A DNA stretch of 64,000 bases from Micromonospora sp. NBC_01796 (GCF_035917455.1 NZ_CP109078.1:4030001-4094000), one strand, 5' to 3'; shown: positions 1 through 8,390, counted from the stretch's first letter. Program-made: numbers and translations. Notes: generated by a model from the letters alone, not told the origin.

Positions 1-336
1 GGCCGGAGCCGGCTTCGGCTCGGCAGCCTTGGGCTCGGCAGCCTTCGGCTCGGCGGCCGGAGCGGTCGCCGGCTGGGTCTTCGCGGCAGCCGGGGGAGCG
101 CTGGCCGCTTCCTTCTTCACCCCCGGTGCCGGCTTGGCCGCTGTCGCTGTTTTCGGAGCCGACCCGTTGCCGTCAGCCGTGTCGGCTGCCGGACGGTAGT
201 CGGCGAAGAAGTCGTGCCAGGCCGAATCGACGCTGGTGGGGTCGGCGAGGTAACGCTGGTACATCTCCTCGACGACCCACTCGTTCGGGCCGAAACCCGC
301 CAGTGGGTTCTCCTGCGAAGTCTGCTGGGTCGACAC
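1..336 (-). CDS. kgd: Multifunctional 2-oxoglutarate decarboxylase/dehydrogenase (Kgd), 5' end only
   Basis: Only the first 112 codons are present; the gene runs off the left edge. The GTG start at 336 gives STQQTSQENPLAGFGPNEW and then VVEEMYQRYLADPTSVDSAW, the conserved N-terminal helix of actinobacterial Kgd/OdhA. An Ala/Pro/Lys-rich linker with repeated AEPKA units follows. In this family the E2-like succinyltransferase and thiamine-dependent E1 domains come later and carry out the 2-oxoglutarate step of the TCA cycle; they lie outside the window. An AAAGAGG-type ribosome site lies about 12 nt before the GTG. Identity rests on the N-terminal motif alone, but that motif is distinctive. Confidence 0.85.
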   Translation of the reverse strand, partial: MSTQQTSQENPLAGFGPNEWVVEEMYQRYLADPTSVDSAWHDFFADYRPAADTADGNGSAPKTATAAKPAPGVKKEAASAPPAAAKTQPATAPAAEPKAAEPKAAEPKPAPA

Positions 337-683
337 GGCCAGTGATCGCCTCTTTCACGCGGGTTCTGCGGTTCACGCGGGTTCTGCCACCGCCTGGGAC
401 CGGGGTCAGAAATCACTGTCCAGGCTACGCCGTACGCTATCGGCCGGCATTGCCGCATCCGGCCCGTGTTGCGATTCACAGCGTGAAGGTCTTGTTCACC
501 TGGTATTCAAGCCCCTGAAGCCGGTCGCTCGCCGGGGTCTGGGCCGCCCCCGACGGCCGCGATCGATCCCGTGGCGCCGGGGTGCCCCGCCCACGCACTC
601 CGTACAGGGCCGTTCACCCGATCGACACCCACGCATCCGGTGCGCGACACGCCGACGGTGGGCAGCGACCTTACACATACCCC
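337..683. other. Divergent intergenic region between kgd and olsB
   Basis: These 347 nt hold the 5' leaders of kgd (minus) and the acyltransferase pair (plus). Apart from the direct repeat at 354-387, no RNA gene, terminator or convincing small gene was seen; open frames here lack ribosome sites and normal codon bias. Confidence 0.5.
354..387. repeat. 16-bp direct repeat upstream of kgd
   Basis: TTCACGCGGGTTCTGC occurs twice, at 354-369 and 372-387 (period 18), 18 nt upstream of the kgd GTG. The position suits a 5'-leader or operator element of the minus-strand gene. No known regulator motif was recognised. Confidence 0.6.
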
Positions 684-1481
684 ATGGCTGTTCTGCTCAC
701 CGCTCCCGCACCCACCGGGACCAGCGGCTACACCCTGCTGATCGCCGACGACGCGGCCCAGATCGCCGCCGCGCAGCGGCTGCGCCACGACGTCTTCGCC
801 GAAGAACTCGGCGCCAACCTCCACTCGGCCGTCCAGGGACTCGACACCGACGAGTTCGACGCGCACTGTGACCACCTGCTCGTCCGGGACGACAGCACCG
901 GGGCCGTCGTCGGGACGTACCGGATGCTGCCGCCGGACCGCGCCGCGCGCGCCGGCCGGCGGTACGCGGAGAGCGAGTTTGACCTGTCCGCCTTCGCCCC
1001 GCTCCGCGACGAGCTGGTGGAGATCGGGCGGTCCTGCGTGCATCCGGACCACCGCACCGGCGCGGTGATCAACCTGATGTGGGCCGGTATCGCCCGCTAC
1101 CTGCACCTGCGCGGGCTGCGGTGGCTGGGCGGCTGCGCCTCGCTGCCGCTGACCGACGGTGGCGCGAACGCCGTCGCGGTCTGGCAGCAGGTCTCCGCCC
1201 GGAACATGGCCCCGCCGCCGCTGCGGGTACGCCCGCACCGGCCCTGGCTGGCCGAACCCGCCGGGGTCGCCGCGCTCGCCGCTCGGGCGGAGCGGGCCGA
1301 GAAACCGTCGGCGGCCGTACCCGCCCTGCTCAAGGGTTACCTCCGGCTCGGTGCCTGGGTGTGCGGGGAGCCCGCGTACGACCCGGATTTTGACGTGGCG
1401 GACCTCTACGTACTGCTCTCGATGGATCGGATGCACCCCCGTTACCGGCGGCACTTCCTCGGACTCGGAGAAGACGGATGA
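684..1481 (+). CDS. olsB: Ornithine-acyl-ACP N-acyltransferase-like GNAT protein (OlsB family)
   Basis: A 265-residue protein of the OlsB/Acetyltransf_5 family. The N-terminal half has the GNAT core: RLRHDVFAEELG near residue 35, VVGTYRMLPP near 78 and the motif EIGRSCVHPDHR near 112. OlsB moves a 3-hydroxyacyl group from ACP to ornithine, giving the lyso-ornithine lipid; the PlsC-type gene that overlaps it by 4 nt would add the second acyl chain. The ATG at 684 is preferred over in-frame codons upstream because homology begins just after it and the upstream residues look non-coding. No Shine-Dalgarno is visible, so the message may be leaderless. It could also act on another amino acid. Confidence 0.8.
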   Translation: MAVLLTAPAPTGTSGYTLLIADDAAQIAAAQRLRHDVFAEELGANLHSAVQGLDTDEFDAHCDHLLVRDDSTGAVVGTYRMLPPDRAARAGRRYAESEFDLSAFAPLRDELVEIGRSCVHPDHRTGAVINLMWAGIARYLHLRGLRWLGGCASLPLTDGGANAVAVWQQVSARNMAPPPLRVRPHRPWLAEPAGVAALAARAERAEKPSAAVPALLKGYLRLGAWVCGEPAYDPDFDVADLYVLLSMDRMHPRYRRHFLGLGEDG

Positions 1482-2389
1482 ACCCCCTCTGGCAGCCCCG
1501 CTCGGCCTGCGGGCCGCACTGCCTGCCCGGCCCCCGCGAGACGCCGACGGTGTCCCGGCTGCACCAGGCCGGGCGGCTGACCGCCCTGTTCGGCGCGTTG
1601 CTGTTCGGGGCGCTGCTGGTGCCCGTACTTCCGGTGTTGCCAGCGGCCGGGCGCCAGGCCGCCGGCCGCTGGTGGGCCCGGCTGGTGCTCGGCTCCCTGG
1701 GCGTGACCCTCCAGGTACGCGGCCGGCTGCCCCGGCGGCGGGCGCTGCTCGCCGCCAACCACATCTCGTGGCTGGACATCATGGCCACCCTGGCGGTCGC
1801 GCCGGCCCGGATGCTGGCCAAGCAGGAGGTACGGCAGTGGCCGCTGATCGGCCCGCTGGCCGCCTCGGGCGGCACCATCTTCGTCAACCGCACCCGGCCC
1901 CGGGCGCTGCCGCAGACGGTGGCCAAGGTGGCCGAGGCACTGCGGTCCGACCGGGTGGTCGCGGTCTTCCCGGAGGGTACGACCTGGTGCGGCAAGCCCC
2001 GTGCGGCCGGCGCCTGCCCGGCCGGTGGACGGTTCCGGCCGGCGATGTTCCAGGCGGCGATCGACGCCGGTGCGCCGGTGGTGCCGCTCACCATCAACTA
2101 CCGGACCGGACCGGGGCGCGACGGTACGACCGCAGCCGCCTTCCTGGGCGAGGACAGCCTCTGGGTGTCGCTGCGCCGGGTGCTCGCCGTACGGGGGCTC
2201 TCGGTGACGGTGACCGCCGCGCCGGCCCTGCACCCGGAGCAGTCCGCCTCCCGCCGGCGCCTGGCCCAGGCAGCCGAGTCCGCAGTCCGCTTCGCCGGCC
2301 CACCCACCCCCCACAGGCACCCCACCCCGCTGCCCACCCCGACCCCGCTGGCCCCCACCTCGCCCAGCGGCCTCTCCCTCGCCGCCTAA
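1478..2389 (+). CDS. 1-acyl-glycerol-3-phosphate/lyso-ornithine-lipid acyltransferase (PlsC family, OlsA-like)
   Basis: A 303-residue membrane acyltransferase. A hydrophobic segment lies near residues 33-57. The PlsC motifs follow in order: NHISWLD (the HX4D catalytic motif), FVNRTR, FPEGT and VVPLTINY. The start overlaps the olsB stop as ATGA, so the two are probably translationally coupled, and an OlsA role in ornithine-lipid synthesis is the simplest reading. A general phosphatidic-acid synthesis role is the alternative. The C-terminal 25 residues are a Pro/Thr/His-rich tail of low complexity. A 17-C homopolymer lies just beyond the stop codon. Confidence 0.85.
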   Translation: MNPLWQPRSACGPHCLPGPRETPTVSRLHQAGRLTALFGALLFGALLVPVLPVLPAAGRQAAGRWWARLVLGSLGVTLQVRGRLPRRRALLAANHISWLDIMATLAVAPARMLAKQEVRQWPLIGPLAASGGTIFVNRTRPRALPQTVAKVAEALRSDRVVAVFPEGTTWCGKPRAAGACPAGGRFRPAMFQAAIDAGAPVVPLTINYRTGPGRDGTTAAAFLGEDSLWVSLRRVLAVRGLSVTVTAAPALHPEQSASRRRLAQAAESAVRFAGPPTPHRHPTPLPTPTPLAPTSPSGLSLAA

Positions 2390-2398
2390 CCCGCCCCG

Positions 2399-2415
2399 CC
2401 CCCCCCCCCCCCCCC
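2399..2415. repeat. Homopolymer run of 17 cytosines
   Basis: Seventeen consecutive C residues directly follow the acyltransferase gene. Such runs are prone to slippage and sequencing error, so the exact length is uncertain. The run forms the left flank of the palindrome at 2438-2501. Confidence 0.8.
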
Positions 2416-2437
2416 TGCCCCCGCCCGCCCCCTGCTT

Positions 2438-2501
2438 CGTCGATCTAGGGCAAATGGTGGTGAGCAGTGATCAACTAGCACGTATTTGCCCTAGATCGAC
2501 G
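2438..2501. repeat. Long intergenic palindrome, element 1
   Basis: Two 18-nt arms, CGTCGATCTAGGGCAAAT at 2438-2455 and its exact complement at 2484-2501, are separated by a 28-nt loop. The left flank is C-rich and the right flank (2501-2532) is G-rich, so the outer flanks are also roughly complementary. It lies between two same-strand genes. No T-run follows, so it is not a classic intrinsic terminator. Confidence 0.85.
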
Positions 2502-2617
2502 GGGGAGAGAGGGAGGGGGAGAGGGAGGGGGAAGCGGAAAGTGGAGGGCTGGTGTGTCGCGATGTATCGCGTTAGGATCGGGGTGCGGGTACGGGGTAGG
2601 CGACGGGATGGGTGATC

Positions 2618-3460
2618 ATGGCGAGATGGACGATCAACGGGCCGCAGCGGATCGCGCTCGATGAACCGGTCACCCGGTTGGAGGTCCGCCTGATCGGCGG
2701 GCGGCTCAGCGTGATGGCTACCGACGGGCCCGCCCGGGTGGAGATCACCCGAGCCAGCACCCGACCCCTGATCACCGTGGAGCACCACGACGGCCGGCTC
2801 TCCGTACGCCAGGACTGGCCCCGGAAGTGGCAGCGGCTCTTCTGGTGGCTCGGCCACCGCTACCGGGTCGACGTGTCGATCGCGGTGCCCGCGCACGTCG
2901 TCGCCGACCTGCGACTGGTCGACGGCGCGGTGCTCGTCTCCGGACTCCGCGAGCACACCCAGGTCGACGTCACGTCCGGACAGGTCACGCTGATGGGGCT
3001 GGCCGGTGAGACCAGGGCCAAGGTGGTCTCCGGCCCGGTCGAGGCACTCGGTGTCGCCGGCGAACTCGTGATGGAGACGGTCTCCGGGGAACTGGTCCTC
3101 GCCGACGGTTCCGCGGCCCGCGTACGCGCCACCACCGTCTCCGGGTCGATCACCTGCGACCTCGACAACCCCAGGCGCAGCGAGATCCGGCTCAGCACCA
3201 CCTCCGGGAGCGTGACCGTACGGGTCCGGGCGGACAGCGACATGGCGGTGCACCTGCACAGCACCTCCGGCCGGATCACCAGCGCGTTCCCGCAGCTCAA
3301 GGCGGGCAGCACGTACTGGTCGACGGACAGCCACGGGGTGCTGGGCGCAGGTGAGGGCAAGCTCTGGGCCAACTCCACCTCGGGCAGCATCGCGCTGCTG
3401 GCCCGCCCGGCGGACACCGACGACGAGTTCGTCGACGACGACCGGGAGGGGGCGGCGTGA
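2618..3460 (+). CDS. DUF4097-family beta-strand repeat protein
   Basis: A 280-residue protein with no signal peptide or membrane segment. From about residue 85 it shows short repeated beta-strand units containing T/V-SG (VTSGQV, VVSGPV, TVSGEL, TVSGSI, TTSGSV, STSGRI, STSGSI), the pattern of DUF4097 domains. The ATG at 2618 is chosen because GGGATGGG ends 5 nt before it; a GTG at 2612 is possible. The stop overlaps the PadR gene as GTGA. In related bacteria DUF4097 proteins commonly sit beside PadR or envelope-stress regulators. The molecular function is unknown. Confidence 0.8.
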   Translation: MARWTINGPQRIALDEPVTRLEVRLIGGRLSVMATDGPARVEITRASTRPLITVEHHDGRLSVRQDWPRKWQRLFWWLGHRYRVDVSIAVPAHVVADLRLVDGAVLVSGLREHTQVDVTSGQVTLMGLAGETRAKVVSGPVEALGVAGELVMETVSGELVLADGSAARVRATTVSGSITCDLDNPRRSEIRLSTTSGSVTVRVRADSDMAVHLHSTSGRITSAFPQLKAGSTYWSTDSHGVLGAGEGKLWANSTSGSIALLARPADTDDEFVDDDREGAA

Positions 3461-4062
3461 CCGGGGTGTTCAGCCACGGGCGGCTCCGGCTCTACCTGCT
3501 GAAGCTGCTCGACGACGGACCGAAGCACGGGTACGAGCTGATCCGGCTGCTGGAGAACCGGTTCCTCGGCCACTACGCTCCCAGCGCCGGCACGATCTAC
3601 CCCCGGCTCCAACGGCTGGAGGTCGAGGGCCTGGTCACCCACACCGCCGCCGGTGGGCGCAAGGTGTACGAGATCACCGACGCCGGCCGGACCGAGCTGG
3701 GCCAGCGCGACGGCGAACTGGCCGATCTCGAATCGGACATCAAGGCCTCGGTGGCCGATCTCTCCAGCCTCGCCGGGGAGATCCAGACCGAGGTACGCGG
3801 CTCGGTGCGGGACCTGAAGCGGGAGCTGCGCGCCGCCACCAGGGAAACCCGGTACGGCGGCTGGACGGTCCCCGGCGGCGCCCGCCACGTCCCGCCGCCC
3901 CCGGACGCGGATCTCGGGGCGGAGTTCGACCGCAGACTCACCGACTTCACCACAGAGGTACGCGCCCTGGTACACAACCGGCGGCTCACCGACACCCAGC
4001 TCCGTACGCTGATCCGGACCCTGGACGGTGCGCTCGACGGGTTGCGCCGGCTGCTGCGCTGA
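3457..4062 (+). CDS. PadR-family transcriptional regulator
   Basis: A 201-residue protein. Residues 5-85 form a winged-helix PadR domain (LYLLKLLDDGPKHGYELIRL, then GTIYPRLQRLEVEGLV and the wing GGRKVYEIT). The C-terminal half is helical and charged and probably dimerises. The GTG start overlaps the DUF4097 stop, implying coupled translation, so the two proteins probably work together, perhaps as regulator and sensor or effector. PadR proteins are usually repressors that respond to membrane-active or phenolic compounds. The inducer here is unknown. Confidence 0.88.
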   Translation: MTGVFSHGRLRLYLLKLLDDGPKHGYELIRLLENRFLGHYAPSAGTIYPRLQRLEVEGLVTHTAAGGRKVYEITDAGRTELGQRDGELADLESDIKASVADLSSLAGEIQTEVRGSVRDLKRELRAATRETRYGGWTVPGGARHVPPPPDADLGAEFDRRLTDFTTEVRALVHNRRLTDTQLRTLIRTLDGALDGLRRLLR

Positions 4063-4081
4063 ACCGGGCGGACCGGGCGGA

Positions 4082-4104
4082 CCGGGCGCTCCCGTGGCGC
4101 CCGG
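4082..4104 (+). terminator. Possible terminator hairpin after padR
   Basis: CCGGGCGC (4082-4089) pairs perfectly with GCGCCCGG (4097-4104) across a 7-nt loop, right after the PadR stop. A 9-bp unit ACCGGGCGG repeats about three times at 4063-4089. There is no T-run, so termination is only plausible. Confidence 0.4.
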
Positions 4105-4109
4105 ACCGC

Positions 4110-4148
4110 TCCCAGCTTGCTCCGAGCTGTTCCCAGGCAGTTTTCAGG
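4110..4148 (+). promoter_or_regulatory. Phased heptamer direct repeats, candidate PhoP-type operator
   Basis: Four related heptamers lie in a row: TCCCAGC (4110), TCCGAGC (4121), TCCCAGG (4131) and TTTCAGG (4142). Starts are 11, 10 and 11 bp apart, so all face the same side of the helix. The array ends 43 nt before the response-regulator ATG. Mycobacterial PhoP binds 7-bp direct repeats (TCACAGC, 4-nt spacer), and the first two units match that layout with TCCCAGC-N4-TCCGAGC. Autoregulation is inferred. Confidence 0.6.
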
Positions 4149-4191
4149 CTACCTCCAGCCCGCGCGCAGCGGAGCGGCGGATGATGTGGTC

Positions 4192-4890
4192 ATGGCTGCG
4201 CAGACCGAGGCACGACTACTCGTGGTGGAAGACGACCCCAACATCCTGGAGTTGCTCTCCGCGAGCCTGCGTTTCGCCGGCTTCGACGTGGCCACGGCGA
4301 CCAGCGGCAGTGCCGCCGTCACCGCGGCCAAGGACCGCCGTCCCGACCTGGTCGTGCTCGACGTCATGCTGCCCGACCTGGACGGCTTCGAGGTCATCCG
4401 GCTGATGCGGGAGAGCGGCACCCGTACGCCGGTGGTGTTCCTGACCGCGCGGGACGCCACCGACGACAAGATCCGTGGGCTGACCCTCGGCGGTGACGAC
4501 TACGTCACCAAGCCGTTCAGCCTGGAGGAGCTGACCGCCCGGATCCGGGCCGTGCTGCGGCGTACGGCGACCGGGGAGCAGGCGCCGTCCCGGCTCAGCT
4601 TCGCCGACCTGGAGCTGGACGAGGAGACGCACGAGGTGCACCGGGCCGGGCAGCGGGTCCAGCTCTCCCCGACCGAGTTCAAGTTGCTGCGTTACCTGAT
4701 GCTCAACGCGAACCGGGTGCTCTCCAAGGCGCAGATCCTCGACCACGTGTGGAACTACGACTTCCGGGGCGACGACAACATCGTCGAGTCGTACATCTCC
4801 TACCTGCGGCGCAAGGTCGACACGAGTCAGCCCCGGCTGATCCACACCCTGCGGGGCGTCGGCTACGTGCTGCGTAAGCCCGCGGCGTGA
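4192..4890 (+). CDS. OmpR/PhoB-family response regulator, PhoP-like
   Basis: A 232-residue response regulator. Receiver domain residues 8-120: acidic pair in VVEDD, phospho-acceptor Asp57 in VVLDVMLPDLDG, Thr85 in FLTARD and Lys107 in GDDYVTKPFS. The C-terminal winged helix (about 135-230) has LSPTEFKLLRYLMLNANRVL and ends HTLRGVGYVLR. The wording closely follows mycobacterial PhoP, for example LTLGGDDYVTKPFSLEEL and ADLELDEETHEV. The ATG at 4192 starts the receiver fold; the open frame upstream covers the operator repeats and is rejected. It overlaps the kinase gene as GTGA. It probably controls envelope or phosphate/acid-stress genes, including itself; the HtrA gene downstream is a likely target. 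Confidence 0.92.
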   Translation: MAAQTEARLLVVEDDPNILELLSASLRFAGFDVATATSGSAAVTAAKDRRPDLVVLDVMLPDLDGFEVIRLMRESGTRTPVVFLTARDATDDKIRGLTLGGDDYVTKPFSLEELTARIRAVLRRTATGEQAPSRLSFADLELDEETHEVHRAGQRVQLSPTEFKLLRYLMLNANRVLSKAQILDHVWNYDFRGDDNIVESYISYLRRKVDTSQPRLIHTLRGVGYVLRKPAA

Positions 4891-6455
4891 CCAGTCCGGT
4901 TTCCTCACTGAAGGGTCGGCTGCGGAGCACCCCGCTGCGGTTCAAGCTGGTCACCGCGGTCCTCGCGCTGGTCGCCGCCGCACTGCTGGTGATCAGCGTG
5001 ATGACGACCTTCTTCCTGCGCAGCTACCTGGTCAGCCAGGTGGACGCGGAACTGCACACGTCGGTACGCAGCCTCCAGTCGCTGTCCACCTCGCCGCGCG
5101 GCGGGACCATCTCGCTGCCGCTGGCCGACTACATAGTGGTGCTGACCACCGACGACCCCAAGCAGCCCGACCTGCGGTACGACACCGACCGGTTCACCCC
5201 CGAAGACCTGCCGCCGTGGCCGTCCGACCCGGACGGCTTCGCCAAGTTGCAGGGTGACCCGTTCACTGTCAAGGCGCACGACGGCACGGTCCGTTGGCGG
5301 ATGCTCTACACCGAGCTGCCCGGCGGCCAGATGGCGGCGGTGGGGCAGCACCTGACCGACGTGGACCAGGCGGTGAAGCAGCTCGTCTGGATCGATCTGC
5401 TGGTCGGCGGCGCGGTCCTGATCCTGCTCGCCTCGTTGGGGGCGGCCATAGTCCGGACCAGCCTCCGGCCACTGATCAAGATCGAGCAGACCGCGGCGGC
5501 GATCGCCGACGGTGACCTGACCCGGCGGGTGCCCGATCCCGAGCCGGGAGCGGTGGAGCCGAAGACCGAACTGGGCCGGCTCTCCCGCGCCCTGAACGCG
5601 ATGCTCACCCAGATCGAGGCGGCGTTCACCGCCCGCGCCGCCTCCGAGACCGCCGCCCGCAACGCCGAACTGGGGGCGCGGGACGCGGCGTTCGCGGCGC
5701 AGGCGTCCGAGGCTCGGGCCCGCCGTTCCGAGGAGCGGATGCGGCAGTTCGTCGCGGACGCCTCGCACGAGTTGCGTACGCCACTGACCACCATCCGGGG
5801 CTTCGCGGAGTTGTACCGGCAGGGTGCGGCCGGCTCCCCGGAGGAGACCGCCCGTCTGGTCCGCCGGATCGAGGACGAGGCCGCCCGGATGGGGCTGCTG
5901 GTCGAGGACCTGCTGCTGCTCGCCCGGTTGGACCGGGAGCGCCCGCTGGTGCTCGGTCCGGTGGAACTGCCGGTGCTGGCGACCGAGGCGGTGCAGGCCG
6001 CGCAGGCGATCGCGCCGGAACGGAACATCACCCTGGAGACCGCTCCGGGCGCCGGGGACCTGGTTGTCCTGGCCGACGACGCGCGGCTGCGTCAGGTCCT
6101 CGGGAACCTGGTGACCAACGCGCTCACGCACACGCCACCGGACGCCTCGGTGACCGTGCGGCTGCGTTCCGAGGCCGGCAACCTGGCCGTGGTCGAGGTC
6201 GCCGACACCGGCCCGGGCCTCCCGCCGGAACAGGCCGAACGGGTCTTCGAACGGTTCTACCGGGCCGACGCGGCCCGTACCCGCCGGGTCGGCGGCGCCG
6301 CCGGTACGGGTCTGGGGCTGGCGATCGTGGCCGCGCTGGTGGCGGCGCACAACGGCAGCGTGGAAGTGCTCGAGACGCCGGGTGGCGGCGCGACCTTCCG
6401 GGTCAAGGTGCCGCTCGCCCCGACCGTGGCCGACGATTCGTCCGAGGGCGAGTAG
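4887..6455 (+). CDS. Sensor histidine kinase, cognate of the PhoP-like regulator
   Basis: A 522-residue membrane kinase. TM1 spans about 19-47, an extracytoplasmic sensor 48-166 and TM2 167-190. A HAMP region and an Ala/Arg-rich coiled segment (about 248-285) follow. The dimerisation and phospho-acceptor motif is FVADASHELRTPLTT with His294. The ATP-binding domain has NLVTNALTHTP, DTGPGLP and GTGLGLAIV. The start overlaps the regulator stop by 4 nt. The signal sensed is unknown; the external loop shows no recognised ligand domain. A two-component pair followed by an HtrA-type protease recalls the mycobacterial mprAB-pepD locus. Confidence 0.92.
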   Translation: MTSPVSSLKGRLRSTPLRFKLVTAVLALVAAALLVISVMTTFFLRSYLVSQVDAELHTSVRSLQSLSTSPRGGTISLPLADYIVVLTTDDPKQPDLRYDTDRFTPEDLPPWPSDPDGFAKLQGDPFTVKAHDGTVRWRMLYTELPGGQMAAVGQHLTDVDQAVKQLVWIDLLVGGAVLILLASLGAAIVRTSLRPLIKIEQTAAAIADGDLTRRVPDPEPGAVEPKTELGRLSRALNAMLTQIEAAFTARAASETAARNAELGARDAAFAAQASEARARRSEERMRQFVADASHELRTPLTTIRGFAELYRQGAAGSPEETARLVRRIEDEAARMGLLVEDLLLLARLDRERPLVLGPVELPVLATEAVQAAQAIAPERNITLETAPGAGDLVVLADDARLRQVLGNLVTNALTHTPPDASVTVRLRSEAGNLAVVEVADTGPGLPPEQAERVFERFYRADAARTRRVGGAAGTGLGLAIVAALVAAHNGSVEVLETPGGGATFRVKVPLAPTVADDSSEGE

Positions 6456-6546
6456 CGGCCGTGTGCCGCTGCGGGTCGCGCGATTCACAGCGAACATCCA
6501 GTGCGATTCCAGGTGGGTCGCAGAGCTTCGGGGCAAGGTAGGTGTC

Positions 6547-8271
6547 ATGAGCGAGTACGAAACCGACCCGCAGCGGCCTTCGGCCAACGCCGACGCCGAC
6601 GCCACGCCGTCGTATCCCACCGCGGAGTTGTCGCCCGTCGAGCGCGGGCCGGCCGACTCCACCCCCGCGGCCTCCGGTCAGGCCGTCGGCGGCACCGAGC
6701 CGACCGCCGCCGCCTCCGAGCAGCAGACCACCGCCTACTCCGCGCCGACCCCGTACGGCACCGTCACGCCCACCACGGACGGCGGCGCCGCACCGAGCAC
6801 GGACGGCACCGCCACGCCGACCACGGACGGGAGCACCGCCCCGACGACCGGTGGACCGGTCGGGCCGACCGGAGCGACGACCGACCCGTACGGCAACCCG
6901 TACGCCGGGCACGGCGCTCCCGCCCCGCACGCGGCCGGGCCGTACGCCGGTTACCAGCGGCCGACCGACCCCTACGCCGGCCAGTACGGCGGCGCCCAGC
7001 CCGGTTCCGCCGTGCCGGCCTCCTACCCGCCGAGCCCCTGGCACCCGGCCGCCCAGAACCAGCCGGGCTGGACGGGCAACCCCAGCTACGCCGGGCAGCA
7101 CACGCCCGGTGCCCCGATGCCGCCGCAGCCGCCGCACCTCGGTGGCAACCCGCCGCCGATCTGGGCCCAGGGCCCGGGTGGACCGGGTCACCAGCCCCGG
7201 CCGAGCCGGCTGGGCCGGTTCGCGGCGATCGGCGCGGCCGCCCTGGTCCTGATGGCCGGTTCCGGCATCGCCGGTGGCGCGGTCGCGTTGGCCCTCGACG
7301 ACGGTTCCTCCGGCCCGACCCGGACGTACTCCGCCGCTCCGATCATCAACAGCGCCGACCTGCCCAAGATCGCCGCCTCGGTGGAGAACAGCGTCGTCTC
7401 GATCACCACCGGCAGCGGTGAGGGTTCGGGTGTGGTGCTCAGCGCCGACGGTTACGTCCTGACCAACAACCACGTGGTGGCCAGTGCCACCGGGGACACG
7501 GTCAAGGTGGTCTTCGCGGACGGCAAGACCGCCCAGGCGAAGATCATCGGTACCGACCCGAAGACCGACCTCGCGGTGGTCAAGGCGCAGGACGTCAGCG
7601 ACCTGAGCCCGGCGAAGCTCGGTGACAGCGACGCGATGCAGGTCGGCGACACGGTGCTCGCCCTGGGCAGCCCGCTGGGGCTGCAGGGCTCGGTGACCGC
7701 CGGCATCCTCAGCGCCAAGGACCGGACCATCCAGGCCGGTGGCGAGGACGAGTCTCAGCCGCAGAACCCGTTCCAGCAGCAGCAGCCGCCGCAGGCGGCC
7801 AGCTCGATCTCCGGGCTGCTCCAGACCGACGCCCCGATCAACCCGGGTAACTCCGGCGGTGCCCTGATCAACACCAAGGGCGAGGTGATCGGCATCAACA
7901 CCGCCATCGCCACCGCCGGGAGCAACGGCAACATCGGTGTCGGCTTCGCGATCCCGAGCAACAAGGCCAAGGACGTGGCCGGCAAGCTCCAGCAGGGTCA
8001 GAAGGTCAGCCACCCGTACCTCGGGGTGAGCGTGACCGAGGCGGACAACGGCGGTGCCGTGGTCGGCGGGGTGACCGAGGGCAGCCCGGCCGCCCAGGCC
8101 GGTATCCAGCAGGGCGATGTCATCAGCCGGTTCGGCGACAAGGTGGTCAACGACTCCAACGATCTGGTCGGGGCCGTGCAGACGGGCAAGGTGGGCGACA
8201 AGGTGCAGTTGACCTTCACCCGAAATGGTGTGGAGAAGACGGCAACCGTGACGCTGGCTGAGACGTCATAG
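6547..8271 (+). CDS. HtrA/DegP-like membrane-anchored serine protease with PDZ domain
   Basis: A 574-residue protein. Residues 1-220 are a Pro/Gly/Tyr/Thr-rich cytoplasmic region. A single transmembrane segment lies at about 223-250. The trypsin-like domain has the triad His309 (TNNHVV), Asp341 (KTDLAVVK) and Ser436 (NPGNSGGAL). A PDZ domain (HPYLGVSVT to the C-terminus) completes the fold. HtrA proteases degrade or refold damaged exported proteins at the membrane surface. The ATG at 6547 has GGTAGG 5 nt upstream. It follows the two-component pair by 91 nt and ends before a strong terminator, so it may be the output gene of that system. Confidence 0.93.
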   Translation: MSEYETDPQRPSANADADATPSYPTAELSPVERGPADSTPAASGQAVGGTEPTAAASEQQTTAYSAPTPYGTVTPTTDGGAAPSTDGTATPTTDGSTAPTTGGPVGPTGATTDPYGNPYAGHGAPAPHAAGPYAGYQRPTDPYAGQYGGAQPGSAVPASYPPSPWHPAAQNQPGWTGNPSYAGQHTPGAPMPPQPPHLGGNPPPIWAQGPGGPGHQPRPSRLGRFAAIGAAALVLMAGSGIAGGAVALALDDGSSGPTRTYSAAPIINSADLPKIAASVENSVVSITTGSGEGSGVVLSADGYVLTNNHVVASATGDTVKVVFADGKTAQAKIIGTDPKTDLAVVKAQDVSDLSPAKLGDSDAMQVGDTVLALGSPLGLQGSVTAGILSAKDRTIQAGGEDESQPQNPFQQQQPPQAASSISGLLQTDAPINPGNSGGALINTKGEVIGINTAIATAGSNGNIGVGFAIPSNKAKDVAGKLQQGQKVSHPYLGVSVTEADNGGAVVGGVTEGSPAAQAGIQQGDVISRFGDKVVNDSNDLVGAVQTGKVGDKVQLTFTRNGVEKTATVTLAETS

Positions 8272-8335
8272 CAGGAGGACCCGTTCGTACCTGAAGGCGG
8301 TTCTTCCGTAACCCGGAAGTGCGCCTCCTCCCCAA

Positions 8336-8390
8336 GCGGCGGGCGATGTGACCAAGGGGGTTGGTCACGTCGCCCGCCGCACCTTTTTCC
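8336..8390 (+). terminator. Strong intrinsic terminator after the HtrA gene
   Basis: A 20-bp stem (8336-8355 with 8361-8380, one G-T wobble) closes a GGGGG loop and is followed by ACCTTTTTCCC. It is the clearest rho-independent terminator in the window and ends the two-component/protease block. Confidence 0.88.

Noticed and set aside
2399-2415. Treating the 17-C run as a phase-variable tract
   Set aside because: It lies after a stop codon and before the next gene's leader, so length change would not shift a reading frame. It may also be miscounted.
4905-6662. A 585-codon minus-strand frame opposite the histidine kinase
   Set aside because: The opposite strand encodes a complete kinase with all motifs. 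The frame has no domain and no start signals.
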